From NCBI GenBank assembly GCA_028290305.1, contig JAQGKC010000083.1:37711-101710 (forward strand): 64,000 nucleotides of DNA. Direction: 5' to 3'. The notes under the pieces are model-generated. The model did no database searches. It was given only the letters and a program-made list of their open reading frames with translations, and was not told the origin of the DNA. Origin of the DNA: Bradyrhizobium sp. (GTDB taxonomy: Bacteria; Pseudomonadota; Alphaproteobacteria; Rhizobiales; Xanthobacteraceae). The number at the start of each line of letters is the position of its first letter. Position 1 is the first letter of the stretch. This document shows, in pieces, positions 42,368 to 51,411 of the stretch. A program made the position numbers and the translations under genes.

Positions 42368-44691
42368 TGAATGGCAAGAAGAATAAGGCTCGTGCACTGT
42401 GTGCAACGAGTTGTCTCGCATTATGCGCATACATAAATAGCGAAGCGCTCGCACAGACCCGTGCTTCGAATTCTCCGTCGGGCGCGACCGCACTGCCGCC
42501 TGTCGTGGTGCAAAGCCCGGCGGTGAAGCGCGCCAAGCTCAGCGTGCCGCGATCGGACAATGTCCGTTCGCGTAGTGCGGCCAACGCCCGGCCCGGCCGG
42601 CAGGCCGCGGCCTCCTCCAACCGGTCCGCCGCCTCGAGCCCCGCTTCGATTTCGGGCTCGCCGATCGACGGTTACGTGGCGCCGAGCAGTTCCGCCGGCA
42701 CCAAGACCGACACCCCCTTGATGCAGACGCCGGCGTCGATCTCGGTCGTGACGCATCAGCAGATCGTCGACCAGAATGCGCAAAGCATTTCACAGGCGCT
42801 GCGCTACACGCCGGGCGTGATAGCGGAACAGCGCGGCATCAATGAGGACACGCTGGAATATCTGTATAGCCGCGGCTTTCAGGCCACCACCTTTCTTGAT
42901 GGCCTGCCGATTCCGCCGGTAACCCAAACCGGCACCTCGGTCGGTTTCAACCTGACCACGCGCGACACCTATTTCATCGATCGAGTCGAGAGCATTCGCG
43001 GGCCGTTGTCGGTTCTCTACGGACAGGTGCCGCCCGGCGGCTTCTTTGACATCGTGAGCAAGCAGCCGACCGATACACCGTTCCACGAAGTCTTCCTGCA
43101 GACGGGCAGCTACGGCCGCGCGCAGGGCGGATTTGACTTCAGCGGACCGCTGAATGACGAGAAGACATTGCTGTATCGGTTGACGGCGACCGGACTGAAC
43201 ACCGGCACGCAGACCGATTTCGTCGACCAGCAGCGCATCGCCGTAGGACCATCGATCACCTGGCGGCCGAATCTCGACACCAGCCTGACGGTGTCCGCCT
43301 ATTACCAGAACGATCCCAAGGCGGGACCGTACAATTTCGTGCCGGCCGTCGGAACGGTGCTTCCGGGCCCTGTGCGAATTCCACGGTCGTTCGAGACCGG
43401 CGATCCCGCTTTCGATGTCTTCAGGAAGCAGGAGGCGTCGATCGGATATGCGTTCGAACATCGGTTCGACGACGTCTGGCAGATCAAGCAGAATGTCCGC
43501 TATCTCTATAACGACATGTACCTGAAACACCTCGGCGACGGCTCCCATATCGATCCCACCGGTACGGCTCTGCTTCGCGATCCCTACACCAATTCGGGAA
43601 CGCTGAGCGCGTTCACGATCGACAACCAGGCGATCGCGACCTTCAATACCGGCATCCTGACCCACAAGGCGGTATTCGGCGTCGACTATCAGAATTATCA
43701 GTACAATCACAAATTCTTCGAAGATTACGTCGGTAACGTCACTGTCCCGCCGCTCAGCCTGATCAACCCGCTATACGGTCAATCGCTCCCGCTTCCCAAT
43801 TTTCTTTTGGGCACGTCGAGCAAACAAAATACGCAGCAAACCGGTCTCTACGCGCAGGATCAGATCGGGATCGGCAAATTTACGGTCGTCGGCGGGGTGC
43901 GGCAGGACTGGGAAACATCGCACACGGTGTCCTACAAGACGGGCCTTCCGACCGACGAGGACGATCACCCGGTGACCGGTCGTATCGGCCTGATGTACAA
44001 TTTCGCCTCCGGCGTCGCGCCCTATGCGAGCTATGCCACGTCATTCCAGCCCCAGCTCGGAACCGACAACAATGGCGCGCCGCTCAAGCCGACCGAAGGC
44101 GAGCAATACGAGGTCGGTGTCAAGTATCAGCCGGTCGGGTCCAACAGCCTGTTTACGGTCGCAGCGTTCGATCTCACTCAAACCAATGTAGTCGCGACCG
44201 ACAACAACGTGGTCACCCAGACCGGGGAGGTCCGATCGCGGGGCATCGAGTTGGAGGCACGGACTCATTTGACCGATCGGCTTCAGACCATCGCCGCCTA
44301 TACCTACGACGAGGTCGAGAACATCGCTGGAAACCCCACGATCCTCGGCAAAGCGCCGATCGGCATTCCGCGGAACACGGCTTCGCTGTGGCTGACCTAT
44401 GACGTACCCGACTACGTGGCGTCGGGCCTGAAACTGAGCGGCGGCGTGCGCTATGTCGGTTCGACCTTCGGGGACACCATCAATTCGTTCAAGGTGCCGT
44501 CGTTCACGCTGGTCGACCTCGGCCTGCAATACGATCTCGGCCGCACCTATCCATCGTTCAAGGGCCTGACGGCGACGCTCAGTGTCAGCAACCTGTTCGA
44601 CAAGGATTATATCTCGTCGTGCCTCGGAACGGCCTATTGCATCTACGGCCAGGGCCGTCTCGCGCTCGCCGGCCTTCGGCAACAATGGTGA
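42361..44691 (+). CDS. TonB-dependent siderophore receptor 1
   Basis: 776 residues from GTG 42361. Signal peptide ends around EALAQT. A TonB-box-like ALPPVVVQSP follows, then a ~70-residue Ser/Ala/Arg-rich linker. The plug domain starts at DTPLMQTPASISVVTHQQI and contains RGFQATTFLDGLPI and RVESIRGPLSVLYGQVPPGGFFDIVSKQP; the 22-strand barrel ends in Trp rather than the usual Phe. It has no STN domain, so no direct FecR-type signalling. Outer-membrane uptake of ferric siderophores, probably hydroxamates (FhuA/FoxA branch). Followed by a close paralogue and a PepSY reductase. Confidence 0.93.
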   Translation: MKLNGKKNKARALCATSCLALCAYINSEALAQTRASNSPSGATALPPVVVQSPAVKRAKLSVPRSDNVRSRSAANARPGRQAAASSNRSAASSPASISGSPIDGYVAPSSSAGTKTDTPLMQTPASISVVTHQQIVDQNAQSISQALRYTPGVIAEQRGINEDTLEYLYSRGFQATTFLDGLPIPPVTQTGTSVGFNLTTRDTYFIDRVESIRGPLSVLYGQVPPGGFFDIVSKQPTDTPFHEVFLQTGSYGRAQGGFDFSGPLNDEKTLLYRLTATGLNTGTQTDFVDQQRIAVGPSITWRPNLDTSLTVSAYYQNDPKAGPYNFVPAVGTVLPGPVRIPRSFETGDPAFDVFRKQEASIGYAFEHRFDDVWQIKQNVRYLYNDMYLKHLGDGSHIDPTGTALLRDPYTNSGTLSAFTIDNQAIATFNTGILTHKAVFGVDYQNYQYNHKFFEDYVGNVTVPPLSLINPLYGQSLPLPNFLLGTSSKQNTQQTGLYAQDQIGIGKFTVVGGVRQDWETSHTVSYKTGLPTDEDDHPVTGRIGLMYNFASGVAPYASYATSFQPQLGTDNNGAPLKPTEGEQYEVGVKYQPVGSNSLFTVAAFDLTQTNVVATDNNVVTQTGEVRSRGIELEARTHLTDRLQTIAAYTYDEVENIAGNPTILGKAPIGIPRNTASLWLTYDVPDYVASGLKLSGGVRYVGSTFGDTINSFKVPSFTLVDLGLQYDLGRTYPSFKGLTATLSVSNLFDKDYISSCLGTAYCIYGQGRLALAGLRQQW

Positions 44692-44766
44692 CGACGAACG
44701 AAGCGAACGAGTTCTTTGAGAGCTTCTAAACGCTCAGCGCATCGAACAAGTTGCTTCGACTCATTC

Positions 44767-44938
44767 CAAATTTTGAATCGTTCAAAGGAGGGATGACATC
44801 GGAGCAACACTCGCCACTGCAATGCTTCGCTTCGATATCTTCTAAACGCGAACCGATGTGTAGCGATCCGGATTTACGTTAGAGCCCCCACACAGGTTTC
44901 TCGCTGCTAAGAATTCCGGGGGTGTTTCGAAGTGAATT
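44767..44938 (+). repeat. Leader repeat, copy 2 (upstream of receptor 2)
   Basis: Counterpart of 42196-42367 with the same ordered landmarks and the same distance to the GTG start. It lacks the TCCGGC-TTC-GCCGGA hairpin seen in copy 1; that segment reads CACAGGTTTCTCGCTGC instead. It fills most of the 240-base gap between the two receptor genes. Confidence 0.65.
44772..44786. promoter_or_regulatory. Candidate operator TTTGAA-TCG-TTCAAA (receptor 2)
   Basis: Perfect 6-bp arms, 145 bases before GTG 44932, exactly the spacing seen at receptor 1. Conservation of the arms while the spacer and flanks have drifted indicates selection on the site. A weaker relative (TTTGAA followed by TTCTAG) occurs near 47296, before the PepSY gene. 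Confidence 0.5.
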
Positions 44939-47274
44939 TAGTCTGGAAGAAAAACAGGGTCTGCGTTCTCTGTGCCACAAGTTGTATCGCGTTAAGCGTT
45001 TGTCTGACCCAGGAGGCGTTCGCGCAAACCGACGCACCGAATCGAGGTTCTGAAGCGGCCACGCTGCCGCCGGTGGTGGTCCAGAGCCCGACGGCGAAAC
45101 GAGCGAAGCCCAACGCCTCTCAACGCGCGAACCGCTCGCGCCTTGCGGCTGGAAATTCCCGCAACACCGGCCGCGGCAACGCCCCATCGGCGGCGGCAAG
45201 CGGCGCCGGCGCGGGAACGCGGCAAGCCGAATCCGCCTGGGGACATGTCGACGGTTATGTCGCGACCCGCAGCGCCTCGGGCACCAAGACAGATACACCG
45301 CTGATCGAGACGCCGGCCGCGATCTCCGTCATTACGCAGGGCCAGATCCAGGCGCAGGCAGCGCAAAACATTCCGCAAGCGGTGCGATATACCTCGGGCA
45401 CCAGAGGAGAGACCAGCGGCGCCGACACGCGCTTTGATTACGTGTACGTGCGCGGGTTTCAGGCCGACCTGTATCTCGATGGCATGCGCCTGTTCACTGG
45501 CAGCTTCGCCACGCCGATCATCGAGCCCTACAATCTCGAACGCGTGGAAGTGCTGCACGGCCCGGCATCGGTGCTGTACGGTCAAGCCTCGCCAGGCGGC
45601 CTGGTTGACATGGTCAGCAAACGTCCGACCGACGAGCCGTATCATGAGATGTTCCTCTCAACCGGCAGCTACGGCCGCATCCAGGGCGGTGTCGACCTGA
45701 GCGGACCGATCGACCAGAACAAGGAGTGGCTTTATCGCTTCACCGCGTCGGGCTTTGACGTCGGCAGCCAGGTCGACTTCGCCAGATATCAACGCGTCTC
45801 GATCGCGCCGTCTCTGACCTGGCGGCCCGACACCGATACGACGGTCACGTTCCTCGGCACCTACCAGAACGATCCGAAGGCTGGCTTCTACAATCAATTG
45901 CCGGCGAAAGGGTACGGAACGTTGTTTCCCCTGGCGAGCGGCCAGTTCATTCCAACGAGTTTCTATCCCGGGGTGCCGAACGTCGACCAGATGAGTCGCG
46001 AACTGGGACAGGTCGGCTATCTGGCCGAGCATCGTTTCGATAATGTTTGGACGGTCAGGCAAAACCTTCGCTACAGCGATCTCAGCAGCGCGATCACGAC
46101 GATTTATCCGATCGGCGCATCGACGACTGATCCCAACAGCATAGCGCGGTCGGGATTCTTCGAAAACGAAAAGCTACGCACGTTCGATCTCGACAATCAG
46201 GCCGAGGCCAAATTTGCGCTAGGCCCGTTCTCCCACACCATGCTGTTCGGTCTTGATTACCAGAACGGCAATTTCAACTATACGAATGGAGCCCCTCCGG
46301 CCGGCTTTTCGGTGCCCTCCATCAGCGTTGCCAATCCCTTCTACGCTACGCCGATTCCGATGGTATCCACCGGGACAAGCCGCCAGAATTTCGATCAGTT
46401 CGGGGTCTATGCGCAGGACCAGATCAAGCTCGATCGCTGGGTCGCCCTGCTCGGGGTCCGCTGGGATGAAGCGGATTCCAGCACGCAAAGCCTGGCGCTC
46501 GCGACTGGGACGACAACGACCACGCGACTGTCGAACGATGCCACGACGAAGCGCGCTGCCCTTCTCTACAAGTTCGACAACGGCGTTGCACCGTATATTC
46601 AGTACACGGAGTCGTTCCAGCCGCAGACCGGAATTGCCTTTGGCGGCGGTCCGTTTCAGCCGACAACCGGTCAGCAGGAGGAGGCTGGAATCAAGTATCA
46701 GCCGAACGCCAAGTCCTTGTACACCTTGGCAGCCTTCAATCTGACGCAACAGAATGTACTGACGCCGGATCCATCTCATACCGGCTTTAATGTGCAAACC
46801 GGCGAAATTCGTTCGCGTGGGATCGAGCTTGAGGGGAAGACCGAGATCGATCGCAGCTTGTCGTTGCTTGCATCCTATACCTATCTCGACGACGTCATCA
46901 CCAAGAGCAACATGCCCTATGCGGCCGGCCGGCGGCCTGTCGGCATGCCGACGAATTCAGCGGCGCTATGGGCCGACTATACGTTTCGCGGAGGCCGACT
47001 CGATGGCTTCGGCGTGGCAGGTGGCATCCGCTATCTCGGCGATACGGCCGGCAACATCACGGGGACGACTGTCCTGGACGTGCCGGGCGTGACGCTGTTC
47101 GATGCGGCCGTACATTACGATCTCGCCGGGCTCGGCCCGCAATTCAAGGGCTACTTCCTTCAGGTCAATGCGTCGAACCTGTTCGACAAGACCTATGTGA
47201 CGTTATGTCAGGATAACGGCTGCTATTACGGCCTGCGGCGCCAGGTTCTCGCAACCTTGCGCTATCGGTGGTGA
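44932..47274 (+). CDS. TonB-dependent siderophore receptor 2
   Basis: 780 residues from GTG 44932, starting MNLVWKKNRVCVLCATSCIALS. Signal peptide ends near EAFAQT, then ATLPPVVVQSP as a TonB-box region, and an RN-rich linker. The plug starts at DTPLIETPAAISVITQGQI and contains RGFQADLYLDGMRLF, RVEVLHGPASVLYGQASPGGLVDMVSKRP; the barrel ends RYRW. It is clearly paralogous to receptor 1 but diverged in the extracellular loops, so a different siderophore is likely. C-terminal Trp again. Likely iron-regulated through the palindrome at 44772. Confidence 0.93.
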   Translation: MNLVWKKNRVCVLCATSCIALSVCLTQEAFAQTDAPNRGSEAATLPPVVVQSPTAKRAKPNASQRANRSRLAAGNSRNTGRGNAPSAAASGAGAGTRQAESAWGHVDGYVATRSASGTKTDTPLIETPAAISVITQGQIQAQAAQNIPQAVRYTSGTRGETSGADTRFDYVYVRGFQADLYLDGMRLFTGSFATPIIEPYNLERVEVLHGPASVLYGQASPGGLVDMVSKRPTDEPYHEMFLSTGSYGRIQGGVDLSGPIDQNKEWLYRFTASGFDVGSQVDFARYQRVSIAPSLTWRPDTDTTVTFLGTYQNDPKAGFYNQLPAKGYGTLFPLASGQFIPTSFYPGVPNVDQMSRELGQVGYLAEHRFDNVWTVRQNLRYSDLSSAITTIYPIGASTTDPNSIARSGFFENEKLRTFDLDNQAEAKFALGPFSHTMLFGLDYQNGNFNYTNGAPPAGFSVPSISVANPFYATPIPMVSTGTSRQNFDQFGVYAQDQIKLDRWVALLGVRWDEADSSTQSLALATGTTTTTRLSNDATTKRAALLYKFDNGVAPYIQYTESFQPQTGIAFGGGPFQPTTGQQEEAGIKYQPNAKSLYTLAAFNLTQQNVLTPDPSHTGFNVQTGEIRSRGIELEGKTEIDRSLSLLASYTYLDDVITKSNMPYAAGRRPVGMPTNSAALWADYTFRGGRLDGFGVAGGIRYLGDTAGNITGTTVLDVPGVTLFDAAVHYDLAGLGPQFKGYFLQVNASNLFDKTYVTLCQDNGCYYGLRRQVLATLRYRW

Positions 47275-47379
47275 CCGATCCGGTTCGGCCCGTACTTTTG
47301 AATGCTTCTAGTCGAAGTCTCGCACAATGCCCGCTAACTAGGATGCAATCCCGCGGGTGGGAGAACGTGATCGTCTAGT

Positions 47380-48567
47380 GTGGCGGAGCCCTTTGTGACA
47401 CGAAAAACCCTTCGACGCTGGTTCTGGGTGCACAAATGGACCAGCCTTGTGTGCACCCTGTTCCTGCTGGTGATCTGCGTCACCGGTCTGCCTCTCGTCT
47501 TCAGGGACGAACTGGGCGATCTGCTCGACGACAGCCTCCCTTACGCGTCAGTCCCGGACGGAACGCCGAGCGTCAGCCTCGATCATCTTGTCGCGACGAG
47601 CCGGCAGATGTATCCCGGCCAGATTGTCCTCTCCGCCTTCGTCGATGACGACGAGCCGAAGATCGTGCTCGCCATGGCGCCGTCATGGGCTGCCTACAAT
47701 GCCGACCGCAAATCGGCGCACTGGATCAAGTTTGACGCTCACACCGGACAGGTTCTGAAACAGTCGAAATCGTTCGGCGGCGACGGCCACTCGTTTCTCG
47801 AGGTGATGCTCAGCCTGCATCGCGATCTGTTCGCGGGACTTCCCGGCGAACTATTCATGGGCCTGATGGCACTGTTGTTCATTGCAGCTATCGTTTCGGG
47901 CGTTGTGCTCTATGCGCCGTTCACGCGCCGGCTCGATTTCGGCACGGTGCGCACCGATCGCTCGCCGCGGCTGAAATGGCTCGACCTGCATAACCTGACG
48001 GGCATCGTCCTGCTCGCCTGGACACTGGTCGTCGGCGCCACCGGCGTCATCAACGAATTGTCGACGCCGCTCTTCGCGCTGTGGCAGATGACCGACGTGA
48101 AGACGATGCTCGAGCCGTTGCACGGCAAGCCGGTTCCGGCCGAATCCGAATTGAGTTTGCCGCAGGCGGCTTACGACACGGTCAGGGCGGCGCTTCCCAA
48201 CATGACCGCGACCAGCGTGGTCTTTCCGGGTTCGCCGTTTGGTTCGCCCTATCACTATCTGATCTGGACCAAGGGACGTCAGCCGCTCACCTCGCGCCTG
48301 TTCAGCCCCGTGCTAGTGGACGCGCGCACGGGCGCGCTGACATCGGTGATCGAGATGCCGTGGTACCTGCGCGCGCTCGAGGTCTCGCGGCCGCTGCATT
48401 TCGGCGATTATGGCGGCATGCCTCTGAAAATCATCTGGGCATTGCTTGACGTCCTGACCATCGCCGTTCTCGGCAGCGGGCTTTATCTGTGGCTGTCGCG
48501 CCGGTCGCCGGTCACCGCCGGTCATGCCGAATCCGTGCCTTCGCTGTCATCAGAAGCCGCCGAATGA
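47380..48567 (+). CDS. PepSY-domain membrane protein (FoxB/PiuB-like ferrisiderophore reductase)
   Basis: 395 residues from GTG 47380. Four or five membrane helices: VHKWTSLVCTLFLLVICVTGLPLVF at the N-terminus, LMALLFIAAIVSGVVLY, LTGIVLLAWTLVVGATGVI and IIWALLDVLTIAVLGSGLYLWL near the C-terminus, with periplasmic PepSY-type regions between. Conserved histidines (HKW, LHRDL, LHNLTG, LHFGDYGG) fit heme ligation as described for FoxB of Pseudomonas aeruginosa. Role: reduces Fe(III) from siderophores in the periplasm. It lies 106 bases after receptor 2. Confidence 0.9.
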   Translation: MAEPFVTRKTLRRWFWVHKWTSLVCTLFLLVICVTGLPLVFRDELGDLLDDSLPYASVPDGTPSVSLDHLVATSRQMYPGQIVLSAFVDDDEPKIVLAMAPSWAAYNADRKSAHWIKFDAHTGQVLKQSKSFGGDGHSFLEVMLSLHRDLFAGLPGELFMGLMALLFIAAIVSGVVLYAPFTRRLDFGTVRTDRSPRLKWLDLHNLTGIVLLAWTLVVGATGVINELSTPLFALWQMTDVKTMLEPLHGKPVPAESELSLPQAAYDTVRAALPNMTATSVVFPGSPFGSPYHYLIWTKGRQPLTSRLFSPVLVDARTGALTSVIEMPWYLRALEVSRPLHFGDYGGMPLKIIWALLDVLTIAVLGSGLYLWLSRRSPVTAGHAESVPSLSSEAAE

Positions 48568-48743
48568 CAAAAAAGATACGACGCCGATCGTCTTTTAATA
48601 TCTGGGGTTGTCCGGCCGTCCTTGGTTTTCTAACCATATTCGGATTGCTCTCGGCACTGCTCAGCCAAGGCGGCGCCTGGTGGCTGATGTCATGGACTGC
48701 GCTGGCGATCCCGCTTGTCGTTCTAGCTTGGTGCGCAATCTAG
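48564..48743 (+). CDS. Small two-helix membrane protein coupled to the PepSY gene
   Basis: 59 residues. Start ATG 48564 overlaps the PepSY stop (ATGA), which decides the start. A basic N-terminus (MTKKIRRRSS) is followed by two hydrophobic segments, CPAVLGFLTIFGLLSALL and WWLMSWTALAIPLVVLAWC. No family recognised. Position implies a structural or assembly partner of the ferrisiderophore reductase. Confidence 0.75.
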   Translation: MTKKIRRRSSFNIWGCPAVLGFLTIFGLLSALLSQGGAWWLMSWTALAIPLVVLAWCAI

Positions 48744-48882
48744 GGCCGGAAGTCCTTGCCCCGTGATGCAGCCAATCTCGACCATTCTCGGCGGTGACGG
48801 CCTTGCAGGACTTTCCGGACGCGCGGCGAAAGGCGTTGGAAAACCTCGACCACCATTGCAAAGCAAGAAAAGTTGCGGTGCG

Positions 48883-49734
48883 CTAATCCGCCCAACGGCT
48901 TTGTTCGACGGGAATTGCAAAGACATAGCCGACGCCGCGTTCGGTCTTGATGACACGTGGCGCCTTCGAGTCTGCCTCCAGTTTGCGCCGCAACCGCAGC
49001 ACCTGAACATCAATGCTGCGATCGAAGATGTCTTCGTGGAGCCGGGTCGCCTGCAACAGATACTCGCGCGAAAGTGGCCGCTGTGGCGCATCGAGGAACG
49101 CCAGCAGCAGGGCGTACTCGCCTTTGCTCAGGAAAACCGGCCGTTCCTGCGGATCGATGAGACGCCGGCGGCGTGGATCAAGCCGCCATCCGCCGAACTT
49201 GTATCCACCCCGCTCGACATCGCGGGTGCGCAAGGACCCTCCGTTCACGCGGCGCCGCAGCACGGCGCGGAGTCGGGCATACAATTCGCGGATACCGAAC
49301 GGCTTGGTGAGGTAGTCGTCGGCACCGAGTTCGAGTCCGACCACACAATCAACTTCTTCGCGCGAACGACCTGTCAGAATAATGACCGGGACGTCCGAAC
49401 TGGAACGAATTTCCCGCAGCAGATCGAGCCCATTGTCGTGGCCGAGGTGCAGGTCGAGAATGATCGCACTGGTGTCCCCGCCAGCTAATTGACGGGCCAC
49501 CGCCGAGCGGTCCATCGCCGAAACGGTCTGTATGCCGTGCTCCCCGAAATAATCCGAGATCAGGAGCCGGACCGCCGGATCGTCATCCACGACAAGGACA
49601 TGGCCCGAGCTGCAGTCGGTGGCCACGATGCGGCTGGACTCGACCTTGGTCAGCATGTGATCAGGATTCTGCACGGCGGCTGCGGACCGCACGGAAGCAT
49701 AAATTGACACGGGATGAATCTCGGCGTTCGCCAT
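48883..49734 (-). CDS. OmpR-family response regulator (orphan)
   Basis: 283 residues from ATG 49734, with an unusual ~44-residue N-terminal extension before the receiver domain (HVLVVDDDPAVRLLI). The phospho-acceptor is Asp94 in IILDLHLG, the conserved Thr is in ILTGRS and Lys144 in LTKPFG. The C-terminal winged helix has LSKGEYALLLAFLDAPQRPLSREYLLQ and DRSIDVQVLRLRRKLE. No histidine kinase gene is adjacent. It is convergent with the iron module; targets are unknown. An in-frame ATG at 49656 would remove 26 residues of the extension. Confidence 0.92.
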   Translation of the reverse strand: MANAEIHPVSIYASVRSAAAVQNPDHMLTKVESSRIVATDCSSGHVLVVDDDPAVRLLISDYFGEHGIQTVSAMDRSAVARQLAGGDTSAIILDLHLGHDNGLDLLREIRSSSDVPVIILTGRSREEVDCVVGLELGADDYLTKPFGIRELYARLRAVLRRRVNGGSLRTRDVERGGYKFGGWRLDPRRRRLIDPQERPVFLSKGEYALLLAFLDAPQRPLSREYLLQATRLHEDIFDRSIDVQVLRLRRKLEADSKAPRVIKTERGVGYVFAIPVEQSRWAD

Positions 49735-49885
49735 GACGGTACCTTACCCAATTGATAAATTCGGGAAATCTACGGCCAGGCAGTCGCGTAGCGAAATGGT
49801 GGATCGGCGGAGCTCCGCGATCGATGCAGGGCCGGCTGGCGTCCCGCCGCGCTGCGGTCGACGCCAATATGATTCTGATATCAGT

Positions 49886-50848
49886 CTAGACGATGAAAGG
49901 ATTGTAAGAATCGGCCATGCCCGGCGCCGCGTCCGCGCCGCGGAAATTCGACCGCGGTGTCGTACCGAAGAACTCGGCCGGCGTTCCGCCCACGATCGTA
50001 CCGAAATCGTGAATCAAATGCGCCTGATCGGCAAAGCCACAGGCATATGCGACATCCGTCCAGCCCAGGCCGCTTTTCCGCGCGGCGACAACCTTTTCGA
50101 TCCGCGCCAGTCGCGCATATTGCTTGGGGCTGGTCCCGTATGTCGCGCGGAAGCCGCGCGACAGGTGCCGCTCGCTGATACCCAATAGCGAGGCGAGTTT
50201 TCGTATGCGCAGGCCCGGATTGCGACGCAGCCACGAGGAAGCGCGGGAAAAAACCGGATCTTCGCGATCCTCGCGCAGATTCTGAAAAAGAAAACTTTCG
50301 ACGCAGGCGATCCGTTCGCTGCTGCTGCCGCACTCCATCACGCTTTCCTCCAGCAGGGCGATATCGTGATCCCTGAAAATGTTACGCAGTCCGATCTTGA
50401 CGTTCATGAGCTCATGCATGGACGCCCGCGCCAGCCGGGAGGCGCCCTCGGGCTTGAGCCGGACGGTGATGACACCAAGTGGACCGCGAGGACTGATCGC
50501 AAAGGTCCCGCTCTGGGTCTGGGTCAGCACATGGCCGTAGTTTTTATGATCATAGCTGTCGCTGCCGAGTTGCCATCTGCAATGCGTCAGCGTGCGGTAT
50601 TGAACGACGAAATACGGCGCGGTGCTCGGTGGTATCTTGATCGTAAAGGCCATCGCCGCATCGCCGTCCGGAATGTCCCAATCCCAGATCGCCTCGACGA
50701 GGTCGGCAACGGCGGCAGAGGGCCGGATGCTCCTCGAAAAGCCGTCGGGAACGATGTGTTCGCCGCCCCACCTTGGTGGCTTCAGTTCCAGTTGCGAAAG
50801 CCCGATAGGTTGTTCCGATATCACGAGGAAAGCTCCACCTTGCGGCAA
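49886..50848 (-). CDS. AraC-family transcriptional regulator
   Basis: 320 residues. The N-terminal two-thirds resembles the DUF6597-type domain (VADLVEAIWDWDI and YFVVQYRTLTHCRW), and the C-terminal ~90 residues carry two helix-turn-helix motifs: LRIRKLASLLGISERHLSRGFRATYGTSPKQYARLARIEKVV and GLGWTDVAYACGFADQAHLIHDF. Separated from the response regulator by 151 bases, same strand. Target unknown; the porin at 51412 is divergent across a 563-base gap. Confidence 0.9.
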   Translation of the reverse strand: MPQGGAFLVISEQPIGLSQLELKPPRWGGEHIVPDGFSRSIRPSAAVADLVEAIWDWDIPDGDAAMAFTIKIPPSTAPYFVVQYRTLTHCRWQLGSDSYDHKNYGHVLTQTQSGTFAISPRGPLGVITVRLKPEGASRLARASMHELMNVKIGLRNIFRDHDIALLEESVMECGSSSERIACVESFLFQNLREDREDPVFSRASSWLRRNPGLRIRKLASLLGISERHLSRGFRATYGTSPKQYARLARIEKVVAARKSGLGWTDVAYACGFADQAHLIHDFGTIVGGTPAEFFGTTPRSNFRGADAAPGMADSYNPFIV

Positions 50849-51411
50849 GAACCGGAGAAAGCCGCCTAAGCCAAGCGCGACGCCTCATTCGGCGTTGAGG
50901 CCATATTTAAAGGTCGTCCGTGGCTTTTCCTCGTCGCCATTATTACCGTTGAAACAATTCGCCACGAGGCAGCGTTGCGTCATCCGAAACGCCAGCCCGC
51001 GCGGGACCGCATCCACTGGCGAAGTCTCCAAGAAAAACCGGACATTGCGATCGACTCCGCTCAGCCTTGCGAAATTTCCGCTTTACGCCGCCAAGATCGG
51101 GCATTCCGTGAAAGTCAGCTTTTTGACCCTTCTCGGGCATCAGGATGACGGGTTAGCGCGCTTCGTGCGCCTGCATTCAACCACCGTTGAAGCGGACTAA
51201 CCGAGGGGCCTCTTTCATCCGCAATTCGACCAACATCTTCTGGAAGTATCGCCAAACGGTACTTCGGACAGCACTCGGCGATTTACCGAGGACGATTGTT
51301 GCGATATCCTTGGTCCGCTCTTTTTGTGAATGCAAGTTGCACTGAACTAGACGTGTAGGCCCGACACGGCTTCGCGACCATTCATATTTGAACCGGTCGG
51401 GAGGGGGCTAT
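50849..51411. other. Intergenic region before the 51.4-kb porin
   Basis: 563 bases with no supported gene. The middle part (about 51040-51150) resembles degenerate non-coding repeat sequence that I associate with Bradyrhizobium-type genomes, which is an impression only. The last 80 bases before the porin presumably carry its promoter; a purine-rich GGGAGGGGG precedes ATG 51412. Confidence 0.4.
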
